A DNA stretch of 64,000 nt from Cutaneotrichosporon cavernicola (lineage: Eukaryota > Basidiomycota > Tremellomycetes > Trichosporonales > Trichosporonaceae): positions 263,001-327,000 of the forward strand of contig NC_083400.1 in the NCBI RefSeq assembly GCF_030864355.1, in the 5' to 3' direction. A program made the translations under genes and the position numbers. This document shows, one piece after another, positions 19,301 through 28,681 of the stretch; the first letter of the stretch is position 1; each line of letters opens with the position of its first letter. The notes beneath the pieces were generated by a model. The model was not told where the DNA came from, ran no database searches, and was given only the letters and a program-made list of their open reading frames with translations.

Positions 19301-21468
19301 GCAGTCGTGGTCGAGACCAACGTGCCGCTGGAGGTACCGTTCTCAGTGTGGAGCCGGTCAAGGAGGTCACTCGACCCGCTGCGCTGCAAGCGGTCGCTGA
19401 GTGTCCGCGGAGCGACGCATGTAACGCCAGACGATCTTTGCGACGGCGTAGTGGAGGTGGTTCCGGAGTGACTTGGAGACTGAGCCATCGGGGTCGACTG
19501 TGAAGTCTCCGACTTTGAGGACAAGCGGAGGCCAATGCGCACGCGTGGGACATTTGTGGGGCCGGACATCTGCGCAAGGACGAGGACGGTGCGCGCGACA
19601 AGCGCCAGGCCTTCTGGCGAGTGCTCGTCGAGATCGCCGATTCCAAACATCTCGCTCTCGGGCACACCGACTTCGCGGCACGACGACAGGAAGCGATCGA
19701 GGTTGGCCTTGATACGCGTCTCGTCCTTGGGCACCTTGACGCGCTGGATGCGGGACGGTTGCATGTGGAAGAGGCGGTTAAAAAGGAAGCAAAAGATGAT
19801 TCCGTCGGCGAGCGCGTTCACAAACACCTTTCGCTCGCGTGCCTTTGCGGTCGCAGTGATGTTGCACGCTCTTAGCTTGGCCTCTTGCGCCTCGAGCGGC
19901 AGGTCCGAAGGGGTGTCGTTGAGCAGATCTGCTGCGGCCTCAGACCATGAGCTGCCCCACGTTCTCTCCATCCGCTGGAGCATCGCAAGCCGATCTTCGG
20001 TGATCCGTTTGATCTCCATGTTGCGCTCCGACTTCTGGAAGTTGGCAGCGCGCAACGACGGCGCGATGAGGTTGATGATGTACGTCGCGGCGAAGCGCAA
20101 GTGGTAGTGGTCTTTGGAGAGCAGCTGGTTGCGGCCATTGTCAGGGAGGATGAGAGACGTCTGTGAGAGAGAAAGACTAGCTTTCGAGGCGTTGTAGGGG
20201 TGCGTGCTCGCATAGCCCAAGCCAAGGTTGGTGCGCGAGTTGTTGTTGTGCAAGCTGGTACGCGAGCTGTTATGCAAGCTGGTGTGCGAGAGGTTGTGCA
20301 GACTGCTGCGTGAGTGAATGAGACTTGTTTGTGACAAGCTCATGCCGAGAGGCGGATGTGAGCCGTGCATCGACGTCATACTCGCGGAATGCCCGTACCT
20401 GTACACGCTGTTGTAGAGTGCGTTAGGTGGGCCGCGTGCCGGGAAAGTGTCACCAGTGCGTACCGTCGAGTGTAACGGCCCGCGTGACAGTTGACGACCA
20501 TGTCCTGCACCATTTGATGGCCGGCGCGATACTGCTCGAGGAGTGGTGACGTCCAATGCCTCACAGCTTGGGCACCTAAATGTGGGCGTGATGGGAGTTG
20601 TTGGTGCCGACTTTGCTGCCGGCGCGGGTGCCGCAAGTGGAGGGGGTTGTGGAAGCTCCTCCTGCTCGTCCTCCGGCTTGGCAACTGGTGTCGAGACTGA
20701 CCGATGTCTGGATTGGAAGAGCATGCCGAGCGAGACTCTCCCACGCTTCTTCCCCGTCGTCTCTGCCCCATTCTCTGCAGCCGCGGCCTTGCTGCGCTGC
20801 TGCTGTGCGCGCCTCGCAGCACCAAGATCCGGTGTGCTACGCGAACCGAGTTGCAGATTGCCCATGTGTCGGAGGTGCCGGCTTGTGCGCGGCGGCAACG
20901 GGGGCGGTGACTCGGGCAGGTCGAGGCGGACACGCGAGGAGGACGCGGGAGCTTTGAACGAGCCGCGACGAGAGCCGGCGCGCGATCCAGGGCGAGACGA
21001 TTGTCTCTCGAGATTTGTGGGAGGGATATGAGAGGCCGGCGACGTAGACCGCATGGCGGACGGCAAGTTATGTCCCGACTGCCGCGCGGCATCTGTCGGG
21101 GACTTGGACTCGGGGTTGAAGAGACTCCGAAGTCTGGATCGCGCGGATAGTTGTGGTTCAGATGGGGAGCATTGGGACTGGGGTGATGATTGTGCGGATG
21201 TGGGGGAAGTAAGGGGGGCGAGCTTGAGGGGCTCGGGTTCGGGTGTCCGGTCTCGTCGTTGGAACAGTTTCCGACGACGTGGGGGCACAGGCGGTGGGGC
21301 AAGCCCATGCGCTTGTGTCACCGGTGCCACCGCCGGCTGCGCCACTGCCGCCCGGTCGGCAAGTGACATGGGGAACCGGGATCCCAACGGTGAGGTTGGT
21401 GAGTCCACGCGGCTCGACGGAAGGAGATGAGGAGCGTCGTGTGGTTGCTGGCGACTAGCGGCGAGCAT
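16318..21468 (-). CDS. CH-domain / Cdc15-like protein kinase / C1-domain protein
   Basis: One uninterrupted frame of 1,716 residues from the first ATG (MLAASRQQPH). Residues 1-480 are disordered, with SQTSLIHSRSSLHN-like repeats. About 545-635 reads as a calponin-homology fold (ALADGIIFCFLFNRL; FLSSCREVGVPESEMFGIGDL). A long Ser-rich linker follows. About 1160-1424 is a kinase domain: GRGQFGSVY, VAIKRI, HCDLKAANIL (catalytic Asp about 1281, with Cys in place of the usual Arg), DFGVSLN, GTPNWMAPEV. Its closest recognisable group is STE11/Cdc15 (S. pombe Cdc7, Aspergillus SepH) of the septation network. About 1515-1565 is a C1 zinc finger (HALVKTSFAKPITCHVC...CGLITHTKCAARAHPKC). Role in septation or cytokinesis is inferred from the kinase. 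An intron-free 5-kb gene is unusual in this window. Confidence 0.9.
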   Translation of the reverse strand: MLAASRQQPHDAPHLLPSSRVDSPTSPLGSRFPMSLADRAAVAQPAVAPVTQAHGLAPPPVPPRRRKLFQRRDRTPEPEPLKLAPLTSPTSAQSSPQSQCSPSEPQLSARSRLRSLFNPESKSPTDAARQSGHNLPSAMRSTSPASHIPPTNLERQSSRPGSRAGSRRGSFKAPASSSRVRLDLPESPPPLPPRTSRHLRHMGNLQLGSRSTPDLGAARRAQQQRSKAAAAENGAETTGKKRGRVSLGMLFQSRHRSVSTPVAKPEDEQEELPQPPPLAAPAPAAKSAPTTPITPTFRCPSCEALDVTTPRAVSRRPSNGAGHGRQLSRGPLHSTVRTGDTFPARGPPNALYNSVYRYGHSASMTSMHGSHPPLGMSLSQTSLIHSRSSLHNLSHTSLHNSSRTSLHNNNSRTNLGLGYASTHPYNASKASLSLSQTSLILPDNGRNQLLSKDHYHLRFAATYIINLIAPSLRAANFQKSERNMEIKRITEDRLAMLQRMERTWGSSWSEAAADLLNDTPSDLPLEAQEAKLRACNITATAKARERKVFVNALADGIIFCFLFNRLFHMQPSRIQRVKVPKDETRIKANLDRFLSSCREVGVPESEMFGIGDLDEHSPEGLALVARTVLVLAQMSGPTNVPRVRIGLRLSSKSETSQSTPMAQSPSHSGTTSTTPSQRSSGVTCVAPRTLSDRLQRSGSSDLLDRLHTENGTSSGTLVSTTTATAGRTATNNEGFVQNISTTANPPLSPVGAAVSVPPIPALPDVLPQASNAPPIPTISTPMPAPVPVASTARPQLMRAGNRVQVSFASDSSSPRVSSYEWNSSVSSAHSSSYLTPLQERSPPHGVSDRMPHERTPPERSQLQERERTPSLVSASSHVPSSYSRSSMSASGFNGSGANMIGEDFHHALDEATIVDSSLQPESSTSCNSPEARNVSEHTLQEARRKIIGTLLSSTEDLSLANHIQDDARGFALSQSLAALEGAVRPPLNPRRSDSPRLRPVSRAARTQSTELEQRVGDEAAHMPLRPMSELPPRPRIRRLSVNGKIYVPRRPQSPASPSLSMHGGMVQSPDALVDSGAEFGVSRIMTKDMTKEKRRRSADCAPPGITSGRIMNLNNHSMVNLPSRRTPTLSHNNNNSRDSMVHGSLQVLEFNNSEGHESMRYQLGNCIGRGQFGSVYRSLNLSTGQMVAIKRIRLSGVKEKEVRDVMREVEVLQRLSHPGIVKYEGMSRDDQFLNIVLEFVENGSLGQTLKAFGKFNERLVASYVAKILEGLHYLHSQGVVHCDLKAANILSTKNGNIKLSDFGVSLNMRAVENFAERASIGRTVLKNEIAGTPNWMAPEVIKLSGASPASDIWSLGCTIIELITGKPPYSDVPNSMTVLFRIVEDPMPPMPETSLELQDFLKLCFVKEPALRPTAAMLFEHEWVRAGRGDLLVRPQDSLPFLRRLSQEPAHHRIESQRVFSSNAQAGAPSAAASMIDLGDTAHLAQMSMVSLHSHVVHHKDDREGSPEAVSSGKAHALVKTSFAKPITCHVCLQCLKKQALLCQTCGLITHTKCAARAHPKCDVREQLALLAHHQDWSVPTGESSPDQPTGLGISSLPARLFSRNKSKSSLVVPSNSSFDSRRRYSSGGSTPGHNSPGVEPASLRSRLSDHSDETGTGPRHPNPSTSLLRIDEDATYDRPVIRVNAPEDRKMPAPVENPGKRRSVRGEKKGDCVVQ

Positions 21469-24400
21469 CGAAAGATGACAATGTGAAAGCGAGAGGGAAG
21501 CGGGATGGCATCGAGTGTCGAATTGAACGATCGGTGACAACCGCCGACGTAGCTCCTCCGAGTCTGCTCCGGATCAGCCCCCGTCACGACGCCGAGAGTA
21601 GTGCGACTAACCTATGCGTTGCCGCTGTTGGAAATTGCTGCAGCGGGGTGCGGGAGATGCAAGACGGGCTCAACAACTGCTGTTGGGTCAACATCAATCA
21701 GGAAATCAACGGAATGGGCGGTCCAGCAACAACAGAGTAAGGCAAGCAGCTCTTCGTGAAGACAGCTCATGCGTGCGAGAGTGATGAGCCTCTCCCGCGC
21801 ACAGACGGTGGCGTGACTTCGGGGGAGGGACCTGCACTTGATGCAGGAGGCTCTCCCCCAACTCCATGGTCCGTGTCCAAAGGGAGCCAGAGGCGCAATC
21901 ACCCCTTGGACAGTGAAGGCAGTCGCTTCCGGGGCGGCCCAGAGCACGAGCGGGTGTTATGGCGGTAGCTAGCGCCCGGGATAGCACCAGGTGCCTGGGA
22001 GGCGCTGGCGGAGAGGGGATCTGCAAGCGACCATGATTGCTATGAGCGGCAGTCAGTGTGCATGGACGTACATGCACACGCGAGGTGTTCTGCCCGCCCA
22101 CCCACTCCCCTGTAGCTCGCAGCGCTCGCAGCGGTAGCTCGCTAAAGCTCGCGGATTCAAGCCCCCACTCCCTACTCAGTCCTCCAGCTCGCCAAGCTGG
22201 CGGACTGCCCTTGGCTATCCTCCTCGTCCTCTTGTCACTCACCAGTGTACCTCGGTACTTGCGATCGCGTGAGTCGAGTGGACGGCGAAGGGAGGATGTG
22301 ACGGCGGGGAAGGTGGAGGCGCGTAGGAGAGGCAAGGTGAGGGTCAGCCGCAAGAGTGCGGGACCTGCCGATCGGGGGCCTTGGTCGGGCGGGTGTCGAG
22401 GGAGTGGTCGGCGACGGATGGGTTACGGCGACGAAACGGGGATGAGGGAGTGTAACGGGGTGTTACCGGGGGTTTGGTTGGAGTGGGAGAGTGGAGAGTG
22501 TGGATTGAGGTTAGGTTGAATGGGTAAAGTGAGTCATGAGCCTGGCTCAAAAGTGTCGGTGTGTCGGGCTGGCCGGGCAGGTGTGGCTCGCAGAACAAAG
22601 TCTAGTTGGGCCCAACAGCAATTCAACTCAACCAGTTGAATTGAGCAGCTGCAAGCAAGAGAGGGCGATTCGGAGGTGAGGATCCGAGGAACTGGAGCTT
22701 GCTTGTTGAGAGAGGATGAGGAGGAAGAGAGGAGACGAGGAGGAGGGATGAGTAAGGAGGGAGGAGCAAGGAAGGAGTAGCAAGGAGGGAGGAGCAAGGT
22801 GCAAGGACAGAGTACTAACCACAGAGTGTAATAGTGTGCAGTGTGCATTAGAAAGGACGGGAGACCCCAAAGGGCAATTAGTACTTGCCAAGTAGGTCCC
22901 ACACAGTCTAGGCCTGTATTTTTGCCTGCAGGGTGAAATCTCAGAGGGTCAAGAGGGTCAAGAGGGTCAACGAAATGGTCGTTGTCAAGGAGAGACGCCA
23001 CCCAGTAACTAGTACCGAACAGAAGGAGAACCAGACCTGACCTCACAGGCTCACATGCTCTCAATAATCTTTTCTATCCATAGCGCAGTTAGGGTAATAC
23101 AATGTAGGTCAATCGTAAGAATACCTGTATTGATGGCTGCGTACTCTCCTCTACATTGAGAGCAGAAAGAGCAAAGTGGGTGTAGAGGACTGACTGACAT
23201 GTCAGGGTGGGAGGGTGGTTTGAGCGATCAAACCAGGTCCCACAAAGTGTGTCCATGCCCTGAATTCCTACATCAAACAAGGTTTGGTACTCTGCAAAGT
23301 AGTTAGGATCCATTACAAAAATAACTATTAATCGGCCACCCCCCGCCGGCCCCGGTCTCCCCGCTACGCCGCACCCGCAGCCACATCACGCTACATGAAT
23401 TGAGCGCCGGCGTCGATCTACGTACTCTTCTGCGTCCCATTGTTCTATACTGCTTGAATTGAGCAGGGAATTGGGACATGTCAGAGTACATGAGCGCACT
23501 GGTCTATGGTTTCCTCGGTGGGGTTGGCTGGGGACCGACACCTCGAGACCAAGGTATGTCAGTTCTGGAGCTTTTGTGCCTGCCCTCCCCGTCATTCGGG
23601 AAGCTGTTCCCACGGGCGGGGCGGGTCATGTTAGTGTCTGCTGCCGCGACCCAAATATCTACATCAAGCAAGTAAGAGTGGTCCAAACATTCATGTACAA
23701 ACAGTACAATTCATAACACTGGAAGATCTGTAGAACACAAGCATGAGCGGAAGCCGGTGTTGCCGAGCTAGGACGGAAACGATCCCGCACGCCTGTCCAT
23801 CGAAATAGTGGCGTCCGGGTTGGAACGTTCCGCACGGCTAGAGTGGCGGCGCAACCGATGCCTTCTTTTCTGGCAAGGAAGTATTTAGGGGCTGACAAGC
23901 GGCGATGACGGAGCCCTGCAGGAGCTATAGGACGTATCTCCTTTACGTGCGGCTTCGGAGCTGCACCACCATCCATGACAGTACGACGCAGGCACCATTC
24001 CCCAGATGGCGGTGGCGCCTTCTTCAAGTTTGAACAGGCATGCAGCCCGTGGCGCTTTCTTAAGTCTGAACAGGCATGCAGCCCGTGGCGCTTCTTAAGT
24101 TTGAACAGGCATGCAGCCCTCAGGGATCGGGCCCCGTCCAGCGCGGCATGCACAGAAAAAACGCGTCGTGTATCTAGTTGGAGCAGAGCTGAATCCATTA
24201 ATCAGGTTAGTGTGGGCCATATTGCAGGCAGCCGGGTATGACGGCTGGTTGATGGTTGAGGGTTTGAGCATATTGGAGATTGGAATTTCCGAGCTTAGCT
24301 AGAGTTGTACCTGGCTGTTGAATTGCTCCGAACAAGCCTCGTATGCCTGCGTAACCCTCGTTGTAGATCGCGTTACACTGCCTAGGTTTATAGGTTATAC

Positions 24401-24944
24401 ATTTTTTGCGCACGTTCCTTTCGTTCGAATGTTTCTGCGTCATCCGTCACGCGCGTATGTACGTGCACTGTAACAGTTTAGATGGGGTACGGGAGGTAAA
24501 GCGTTAAATCTTATCCCCCTATCTGTGGGCTGTGCACGTGTTTGTCCAGAGATGATAACAGCTCGAGCAATCGGGTGATGCGTGACATGCCGTGTATGCC
24601 GTTGAGGGTGAGGGTGGTGGGGTTGAGTATGGGACATTGATTCAGTGGCCAATTCAGCGAGAGAGGTGGGAACTGGGATGTGCCAAGGGAGTTGAAGCAG
24701 ATGTACAGTTGAGTCGACGGACAAACTAGGGCGCCAGGGCGCCAGTCGATCTGCCATGTCCTCTCCAGCAGTATATTCGCAGGATCAGACGCTGCATCGT
24801 GGGTTCTTTAAGAGGAACCGAGCGGCCACGGCTGGATCTGCTTCATAACATTATACTTTGCTAACCCTACCCTGCCCCTTGAGCACATTGCCCAGATCTT
24901 TCTCAACACCAACCTGACCCACTCGAGCCCCGACCTAGCCGACC
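21469..24944. other. Gene-poor block with decayed repeats
   Basis: About 3.5 kb with no supportable gene. It contains AGAGGGTCA repeats (22940-22972), the 37-bp repeat at 24013-24120 and inverted-repeat motifs ending in TTGAATTGAGCAG (22619-22648 and 23454-23466). A 74-codon frame at 23089-23313 (-) starting MDPNYFAEYQTLF is mildly coding-like but unrecognised. Confidence 0.5.
24013..24120. repeat. ~37-bp tandem repeat, three copies
   Basis: Unit contains GAACAGGCATGCAGCCC and GTGGCGC plus TTCTTAAGT. Three copies differ at a few bases. Non-coding. Confidence 0.85.
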
Positions 24945-26063
24945 TCACTGGAAAACCGAGAGCGTCCCCGAACCCGTAACGTACGCCTTTCCCACGAGCC
25001 AGGCCCGCCCATTGACCAGGGAGCAGCGAATACTCCCACCGCGTGGGCTGAGCTGCTGGCCGTCGAGGATGACAGTGCTCGGTTTGCTGCAGTCCACGTC
25101 TCCGTCTTCGTTGGGGTCACGCATCAGTGCCTCAGTGGCGTTCCTTCCGCCTCCATCAGTGGAGAGGTAGTATCCCGTTAGGACGGAATGGGCCGAGCCG
25201 GTCTGAAGTCAGGTCAGAATAGTCTAGGAAGGAGAGGAGGGGGGGCTCACGACAGTGTCCTCGTCCAGGCCGACGGAGGGGATGAAGACCCGGCTGCGGA
25301 TCTGGACCATGCCGTCCTTGACGCCGATAGCTTGGGTTAGGATCGTGACGGTGTAGTGTGCGCCCTGGTGTAAGCTGGTGGGATCAAGTTGGGGCAAGGA
25401 TGCAACATTCAGGTTGCCTGAATCGCAGCCGCTCCCTTGGCATCCTCCCCACTTCTCCCCCGCCCACTCACCAAAGCCTTCGGATCAACATGCAGGCCCG
25501 CAAGTTCAGTTTCCGGATCGAGCTGCACGACCGCACTCTTCCCTCCCCAATCATACTTGGCCACACGGATGACATCCGACGCCTCGAGCCCCGTCGACGA
25601 GCTGAGGTCCTTGCGTAAATCCTGCCTCTCGTCCGGTGAAACGGTGGTGGGTGTAATGGGGAGGGAAATTCCGATCCGCAGACCTCCCTCAACCTCGCCC
25701 TCTAAACTGGCGGAAAGCGGGCCCTGCTTCGGATGCTCGAAATTGATCTTATCCCCACCCCGGAGTGAAAAGACTACAGCGGCGGCCGCGCAAGTCCCAT
25801 GTCCGCAGAGTGGCAGTTCCTTCCATCAGCTAACCCATATATGGACATACTCCAGCCTTGGTGAACCACCTTATCGCATAGTCATCGCCTAGGGGTGAAA
25901 GGTAGACTGTTGCGGGCCACGCAAAGTCCCCTGCCACTGCTTGGAGGTAAGTCTCGTCGTCCCACCGCGGGTCGTTGGCGGGAAAAAGGACGACAGCGGC
26001 CTGGGAGCCCGAGTGGGGCGAGTTGGCGAACGCGTTGACCGTGTAGAACTGGAGGGGTTCCAT
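24945..26063 (-). CDS. PhzF-family isomerase/epimerase-like protein
   Basis: Four exons (25851-26063, 25472-25819, 25251-25364, 24945-25202) give 310 residues; all exon lengths are multiples of three. Family signatures: FYTVNAFANSPHSGSQAAVV at the start; AGELPLCGHGTCAAAAVVF with the catalytic Glu (residue 72) as the first codon of exon 2; and DEDTVTGSAHSVL near the C-terminus. The fold is the diaminopimelate-epimerase-like double hot-dog. Substrates of fungal PhzF proteins are mostly unknown, so no reaction is assigned. The first intron is 31 nt. The gene is divergent from the AIF2-like gene at 26794, sharing a 730-bp upstream region. Confidence 0.9.
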
Positions 26064-26793
26064 TGTGAGTGAGGGTGAGGATGAGGATGAGGACGAGGAT
26101 GGAGGTGGAGTGGAGAGTGGGCAGGTGATGTCATTGCATTGCCCACCTCCACCTCCACCATCACGTGGATTTGGGCCCGCCGTCATTACGCTTTACAATG
26201 GTCTGCCCCACTCCCTCCTCATTGTACTTCCGACGGAACGATCGTCGTACCACTTGGCCAGATATGATATCTGGGCGGTCATGCGACGACGGCTCATGCG
26301 CCCAGACGTTCAGGTTGCAAGTGGCAAATACCAGTACCCCTCCGCCGGAGCGGCTCATCTCTCAGCCATAGTCACCAAATCTAGACAAGGTGTTATTCAT
26401 GACCACCATATTTTGGCTGGTGGTCATATCCTGGTGAACATGCCAGAAGAGCTTGTATGACGTGTCATGACTACACACGGGCATTGCCAAGCCGTGGTGA
26501 AGCACCACGTGGCCTTTCCGTCGGAAGTCGGCCTACTATTTTTTATCTCTTCGGGATGATCAACTTTGCAGCCCTGATACCCAGCTTGCGACTACCTTGA
26601 ACTGACAAAGCAAGCCCGGGTCAGGCAGGTTCTCACCATCACGTCGGGTCACAACACCACGTTCCCGCGTTAAGACTTCTGTGTATATAAGAACCACTCG
26701 GTACATTACGACTTTCTCCCTCACACCCAGCCGTCACAGCTCCACAGCTCAACCTAACCTCCCTACCAGCCTCCCAACCCCCCCACCACCGCC
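26064..26793. promoter_or_regulatory. Bidirectional promoter region (PhzF / AIF2-like)
   Basis: Divergent 730-bp region. TATATAA at 26684-26690 lies about 105 bp before the plus-strand ATG and is a good TATA box. Short inverted repeats occur (GTGGTGAAGCACCAC near 26492; GACCACC...GGTGGTC near 26400-26425). Confidence 0.5.
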
Positions 26794-28107
26794 ATGACCG
26801 TCGCCCAGCCCGAGCTCAAGAACATTGTCATTGTCGGCGGTACGTCCCCCCCTTTTAACTCTTCTAACCCCAGCCTCCGCCGCAGGGCACACGCTCGCCA
26901 ACTCGCTCGCGCCCAGCCTCCCTCCGACCCACCGTATCGTCCTGATCGAGCGCTCCGAGTTCGTCGTGCACATGCCGACCATTGTCCGTGCCCTCGTCGT
27001 GCCCGGTAAGTTTCGCCATCAATCCACCTGACCCCAGGATGGGAGGACAAGAACCTCCTCGCCCGCATCACTCAAGACACAGTCTTCCCGTCCGGTTCGC
27101 GCCACGTCGTCCTCACCAACAACGTCGTCGCGCTCGGCCCCACCTCTCTGACCCTCGAGCGCGCCTTTGAGGGATCGACCGAGTTGGCGTTTGACAAGGT
27201 CGTTCTCGCTACAGGCGCGTCGCAGCCGCCTCCAATGCGGCCGGTTACAGGATCGAGCATGGACGAGTACAAGAGCCTCCTGCGCAAGATGCAGGCCGAG
27301 ATCAAGGCTGCTTCGTCGATTGTGGTTGTCGGTGGAGGGACTGTTGGCGTTGAGGTCGCGGGCGAGATCAACGCTCTGTATCCCGAGAAACAACTCACTA
27401 TCGTCCATGGCCAGTCTGGTCTCCTTCATCCAGGAGAGAAGAGCAACGCTACCCCCGACCCAAGGAACTACGTTCCCCAGCCTACCGCTCCCCGCGTGTC
27501 GACCTCGCTCGAGAGCCAGCTGCACAAGCGTGGCGTTAAGCTCGTCTTTGATGACCGTGTCGCTTCCGGTCCCAATGGCGCGCCTCTTGTTCCTGGCCCC
27601 CTGCCCAAGGTCGAGAGCCTTCCCCTCGTTTCTGGTGGATCCGTTGAAGCCGACTTCGTCTTCATGTCGACCGGCAACATCCCCAACTCTGACCTGATCA
27701 AGGCGGCCGACCCCAGCGCTCTCACGCCTTCGGGACACATCGCCGTCGACGCCCACTTCCGCGTCCTCTCCACCACCCTTAAGGAGGCGTACGCGCTCGG
27801 CGACGTCGCCTCCGTCCCAGCCTGGAAGACGCTCGTTTCCGCTGCAGCAGAGGGTACGGCACTCGCCAAGATCCTCGCCGCCGAGATCAAGGACAAGGTT
27901 CCGTCTGAGTATCAGCCCGCCAAGTTTGACTTGTCGTCTATCGTGACCCTCGGTCCTCCTGGTGGTGCGGGCGTGCTCGTCCTGCCGTGGTTTGGTGAGG
28001 TCGGCGCACCCGGCATGGTGGTTGGGATGAAGAATGGCGACTTCTTCGCTGGCAAGTCGTTCTACGCGCGCTTCAAGGGCGCGGACAAGGTCCCGACCAC
28101 GCTCTAG
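26794..28107 (+). CDS. AIF2/FSP1-like NAD(P)H flavoprotein oxidoreductase
   Basis: Three exons (26794-26839, 26874-27005, 27038-28107; introns 34 and 32 nt) give 415 residues. The acceptor at 26873 was preferred because it restores IVIVGGASAAGHTLANSL, the FAD-binding Rossmann motif. A second GxGxxG (SSIVVVGGGTVGVEVAGEI) binds NAD(P)H, and FMSTGNIPNS plus YALGDVAS are the usual ATG/GD motifs of this class. Family: AMID/AIFM2 (FSP1)-type quinone oxidoreductases, associated with membranes or lipid droplets. There is no N-terminal Gly for myristoylation as in human FSP1. Physiological substrate is inferred only. Confidence 0.9.
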
Positions 28108-28681
28108 AGCCCGCCCACAGACTGCTTTTCCGACTCGCATGTTAGATTCCCCCTGTCATAATTGTAAATAACAGAGCCACGATGTCACAGTTATGGTATC
28201 GCGTTTGGCCAGTTTGAGGAGTCTGTCCAGGACCTGTCGTTGTTCGTCTGCCAGCTTTCATCAAAAGGTCATCCCCTTCTTCTGTGCTTGGCCCCGGTCC
28301 AACCGCGTCTTAGCATTCCTTCCTGGCGAGAGAGGCAACCCGCTCGATCTCCGCCGATAAGCCACTCCCGAGCCGGAATGCCCTCAATGGAGATCAAGCC
28401 ACAAGTTCGGCAACGCAACTCACGCAGGCCGGCGGTGCCTGGATTGGCAGTCACCTGGTCACCTGATGTTGTTGCCCACTCCTCATTCCATCGCGGCAGG
28501 CCGAGGCCCTGCCCACCCAGACCCGGTTGCAGGCGAAGTAGGTAGGCGAAGGCGTGGGAGACGCGATTCGCGACTCCGTCCATCATCCATACCCGTTCGC
28601 CTCGCGGCAAGTGTCGGCGAGCGTCGGAACGCTGCGATTCAATATAAGAGCGCAACCCAACACTCTGGGCCCACACCCACC
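28108..28681. promoter_or_regulatory. Upstream region of the PTS1 flavoenzyme
   Basis: Intergenic 574 bp. TATAAG at 28643-28648 lies about 35 bp before the ATG, implying a very short 5'UTR if used. Nothing else recognised. Confidence 0.4.

Noticed and set aside
27019..28140. 373-codon frame antisense to the AIF2-like gene
   Set aside because: No domain signature; codon shadow of the real gene.
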